A stretch of 64,000 nucleotides of DNA, taken from VRUE01 sp036276735 (lineage in GTDB: Bacteria; Actinomycetota; Thermoleophilia; Solirubrobacterales; 70-9). Numbering within the stretch: the first letter of the stretch is position 1; each line of letters opens with the position of its first letter. A program made the position numbers and the translations under genes. Location: assembly GCA_036276735.1 (NCBI GenBank), contig DASUOH010000008.1:1-64000 (forward strand). Direction: 5' to 3'. The notes under the pieces were generated by a model. The model was not told the origin of the DNA. It did no database searches and was given only the letters and a program-made list of their open reading frames with translations. Shown here one piece after another: positions 63,641 to 64,000 of this stretch.

Positions 63641-64000
63641 TCACTCCCACTCAATCGTCGCCGGAGGCTTGCTGCTGATGTCGAGCGCGACGCGGTTCAC
63701 TTCGGGGATCTCGTTGATGATCCGGTTCGACACCTTCTCCAGCAGGTCATAAGGAAGCCGCGCCCAGTCGGCGGTCATCGCGTCGTCGGAGGTAACGGCG
63801 CGGATCACGATCGGGTAGGCGTAGGTCCGCCCGTCGCCCTGGACGCCGACCGAGCGGACGACCGGCAGCACGCAGAAGGACTGCCAGAGTTGGCGGTAGA
63901 GCTCGGCGGCGCGGATCTCTTCCTGCAGGATCGCGTCGGCGGCGCGCAGGATGTCGAGCCGCTCGCGCGTGACCTCACCGCCGACGATGCGGATGGCCAG
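63641..64000 (-). CDS. guaA: GMP synthase GuaA, C-terminal part (start outside window)
   Basis: The last 119 codons are present in a frame open to the window edge: LAIRIVGGEVTRERLDILRA, FCVLPVVRSVGVQGDGRTYA, YPIVIRAVTSDDAMTADWAR, NRIINEIPEVNRVALDISSK, PPATIEWE. This is the dimerisation domain of GuaA with the conserved final PPATIEWE. The glutaminase and ATP pyrophosphatase domains are outside the window. It makes GMP from XMP. Confidence 0.97.
   Translation of the reverse strand: MAIRIVGGEVTRERLDILRAADAILQEEIRAAELYRQLWQSFCVLPVVRSVGVQGDGRTYAYPIVIRAVTSDDAMTADWARLPYDLLEKVSNRIINEIPEVNRVALDISSKPPATIEWE

Noticed and set aside
1..64000. CRISPR array or rRNA genes
   Set aside because: No regularly spaced direct repeats with unique spacers and no rRNA-like conserved blocks were seen anywhere in the window.

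Overview
The window is about 70% G+C, has dense operons with 1- and 4-bp start/stop overlaps, and uses many GTG and TTG starts. It looks like a chromosomal piece of a high-GC actinobacterium. Several things suggest the class Thermoleophilia (Solirubrobacterales-like): the family content (DUF1015, DUF899, AtzG/amidase-like pair, DUF3352), an acidic extension on ribosomal protein S9, a c-di-AMP riboswitch ahead of an M23 peptidase, and a caa3/aa3-type cytochrome oxidase cluster. This assignment is inferred from gene content, not from a marker-gene phylogeny.

Layout. 1-0.14 kb: tail of an IS481-like transposase and its terminal repeats, abutting tRNA-His. 0.25-11.7 kb: an accessory patchwork of small secreted, membrane and redox proteins (DUF899, DHFR-like, Vgb-like propeller, MsrA), a HEPN/MNT pair, tRNA-Arg, a VapBC-like pair and tRNA-Pro. 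11.8-24.2 kb: metabolic core (DUF1015, OsmC, SDR, Nudix, peroxiredoxin, then a fatty-acid degradation operon of thiolase, class IV aminotransferase, acyl-CoA dehydrogenase, enoyl-CoA hydratase and 3-hydroxyacyl-CoA dehydrogenase, then greA and trxB). 24.2-32.5 kb: lipid-related membrane proteins, an unusual oxidase-like operon (coxB-like, coxA-like, ctaB, two small membrane proteins), a diheme cytochrome c and ctaA. 33.6-36.9 kb: a 3.3-kb island flanked by a perfect 41-bp direct repeat of the 3' end of ctaE, carrying a three-Cys-motif protein (DUF5131) and its TcmP partner. 36.9-41.1 kb: the canonical aa3 oxidase operon ctaC-ctaD-Usp-like-ctaE. 41.1-52.8 kb: glycosyltransferase, amidase, ABC-2 exporter, infA, CCA-like nucleotidyltransferase, alr, CBS protein and nnr. 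52.8-64 kb: Fic protein with a repeat operator, DUF3352 lipoprotein, glmS, glmM, rpsI, rplM, riboswitch plus M23 peptidase, Fur-type regulator plus ZIP transporter, and the 3' end of guaA.

How genes work together. ctaB and ctaA make heme O and heme A for the canonical oxidase, and the lipoprotein cytochrome c is a plausible electron donor. Thiolase, ACAD, ECH and HAD form a beta-oxidation set. glmS and glmM feed cell-wall amino sugar synthesis and alr supplies D-Ala; the M23 peptidase is put under c-di-AMP control by its leader. The Fur-type regulator and ZIP protein form a probable metal-uptake operon behind a Fur/Zur-like palindrome.

Most notable. (1) The ctaB-linked oxidase-like operon encodes subunit I and II homologues that have lost almost all metal and heme ligands. 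(2) A structured repeat with a conserved core occurs three times, each time exactly between the stop codons of a convergent gene pair, and its arms supply or abut the stop codons. (3) Two families of palindromic elements are inserted in frame inside essential or conserved genes (glmM, a GT4 glycosyltransferase, the rpsI extension, the Nudix start). (4) A mini-island has used the ctaE 3' end as attachment site.
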